Shown here in pieces: positions 4,622 through 5,296 of a stretch of DNA of 5,296 nt (positions within the stretch are counted from its first letter, which is position 1; the number at the start of each line of letters is the position of its first letter). The DNA comes from an uncultured archaeon. Lineage in GTDB: Archaea > Halobacteriota > Methanosarcinia > Methanosarcinales > Methanoperedenaceae. The position numbers were made by a program, and so were the translations under genes. The notes under the pieces are model-generated. The model saw nothing but the letters and a program-made list of their open reading frames with translations. It did no database searches and was not told the origin of the DNA. The stretch spans positions 1-5,296 of the forward strand of contig CABMIA010000023.1 of assembly GCA_902386085.1 (NCBI GenBank), read 5' to 3'.

Positions 4622-5296
4622 CTATCTCTCAAAATTGAAATTCTGCTTTACGATCTTAAGGGCGCAGTAGTTCCCGCACATGGTGCAGGCTTCCTCATCC
4701 TCAGGCGAGCGGCTGTTCCTGACAGACCTGGCATGTTCTGGGTCTATCGCAAGCTCGTACATCTTTTCCCACTGCAGGTCGCGCCTTGCCCTTCCCATAT
4801 CAAGATCCCGCTGCCTGTCGTTGTTCTTCACCATATCGCCTATATGGGCTGCAATCCGCGCCGTGATCACACCCTGTCTCACATCCTCCACATTGGGAAG
4901 CGCAAGGTGCTCGGCAGGCGTAACATAGCAGATAAAATCTGCGCCGTAGGCGCTTGAGAGGGACGCACCGATTGCGGCAACGATGTGGTCGTATCCTGGC
5001 GCAATGTCGGTAACCAGGGGGCCGAGCATGTAGAACGGTTTTTCGCCGCTCAAACGCTTCATAAGTTTGACATTCGCATCGATCTCATCGAGGGGGATAT
5101 GCCCGGGTCCTTCCACGATGGTCTGCACGCCCTCTTCATGCGACCTGTCAGATAGCTCCGAGTTCATTATAAGTTCCTGGATCTGCGCCCTATCGGTGGA
5201 GTCATGTATTGCGCCTGCGCGCATCCCGTTTCCCATGCTCAGCGTGACCTCATGCTCTTTCATTATCTCAAGCAGGTAGTCAAATTCGCTAAATAA
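4622..5296 (-). CDS. thiC: Phosphomethylpyrimidine synthase ThiC, C-terminal part (5' end outside window)
   Basis: ThiC is a radical-SAM enzyme that rearranges 5-aminoimidazole ribotide into 4-amino-5-hydroxymethyl-2-methylpyrimidine phosphate, the pyrimidine half of thiamine. The 224 visible residues are about the C-terminal half of a protein of roughly 430 residues. The frame runs open to the window edge: the codons before ATG 5263 read [10 protein letters not shown], which is conserved family sequence, so that ATG is internal. Conserved blocks include [51 protein letters not shown] and [17 protein letters not shown]. The C-terminal cluster-binding cysteines are C204-x2-C207-x3-C211 of the fragment (CTMCGNYC), which ligate the [4Fe-4S] cluster that cleaves SAM. 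The stop is TAG, and the DUF47 gene starts 101 nt later. Any upstream thiamine riboswitch would lie outside the window. Some archaea carry two ThiC paralogues; which one this is cannot be told. Confidence 0.97.
   Translation of the reverse strand, partial: LFSEFDYLLEIMKEHEVTLSMGNGMRAGAIHDSTDRAQIQELIMNSELSDRSHEEGVQTIVEGPGHIPLDEIDANVKLMKRLSGEKPFYMLGPLVTDIAPGYDHIVAAIGASLSSAYGADFICYVTPAEHLALPNVEDVRQGVITARIAAHIGDMVKNNDRQRDLDMGRARRDLQWEKMYELAIDPEHARSVRNSRSPEDEEACTMCGNYCALKIVKQNFNFER

Noticed and set aside
4622..4624. TAG end of thiC (and TAG 436-438 of the SnoaL-like gene) as possible pyrrolysine codons
   Set aside because: Both proteins end at their expected lengths at these codons and read-through would add no conserved sequence.

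Overview
The window reads as a piece of a euryarchaeal chromosome, most likely from the order Methanosarcinales or its relatives (for example the Methanoperedens/ANME-2d group). The case rests on archaeal-type information-processing genes: TFB (the archaeal TFIIB), SRP19 and Gar1. It is supported by AGGTG/GAGG-type ribosome binding sites, a BRE/TATA-style promoter, and a PiT phosphate transporter paired with a DUF47 PhoU-like partner. The genus is an inference from remembered family resemblance, not from a search.

Layout: one short gene lies on the plus strand at the left edge (19-438, a SnoaL/NTF2-like protein). It converges on a long run of minus-strand genes. Read in their direction of transcription, right to left, these are: the 3' half of thiC (5296-4622, cut by the window edge); a 101-nt gap with a possible 30-codon ORF; a DUF47/PhoU-like regulator (4520-3891); a PiT phosphate permease (about 3878-2880); SRP19 (2833-2540); a PHP-family phosphoesterase (2543-1899, ATGA overlap with SRP19); a 68-nt gap holding the best promoter in the window; gar1 (1830-1585, TTG start); and tfb (1569-553). 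A 39-bp inverted-repeat element sits between the two converging gene ends at 485-523. No tRNA, rRNA, CRISPR array or insertion sequence was recognised.

How the genes fit together: DUF47 plus PiT is a standard phosphate-uptake pair. SRP19 (protein targeting), Gar1 (H/ACA pseudouridylation and rRNA maturation) and TFB (transcription initiation) form a block of core gene-expression functions with a PHP phosphoesterase placed inside it. thiC belongs to thiamine pyrimidine synthesis and is probably unrelated to its neighbour.

The most notable feature is the PiT gene. Its reading frame is full length and clearly homologous end to end, but it has no ATG/GTG/TTG start ahead of its first signature motif (a CTG behind a good ribosome binding site is the best candidate). 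An in-frame TGA interrupts it before the last conserved block. The second copy of its signature also has His where I expect Asp. It is either a recently inactivated gene, a gene with sequence errors, or a case of unusual decoding. I did not find convincing evidence of a wholly new multi-gene system here.
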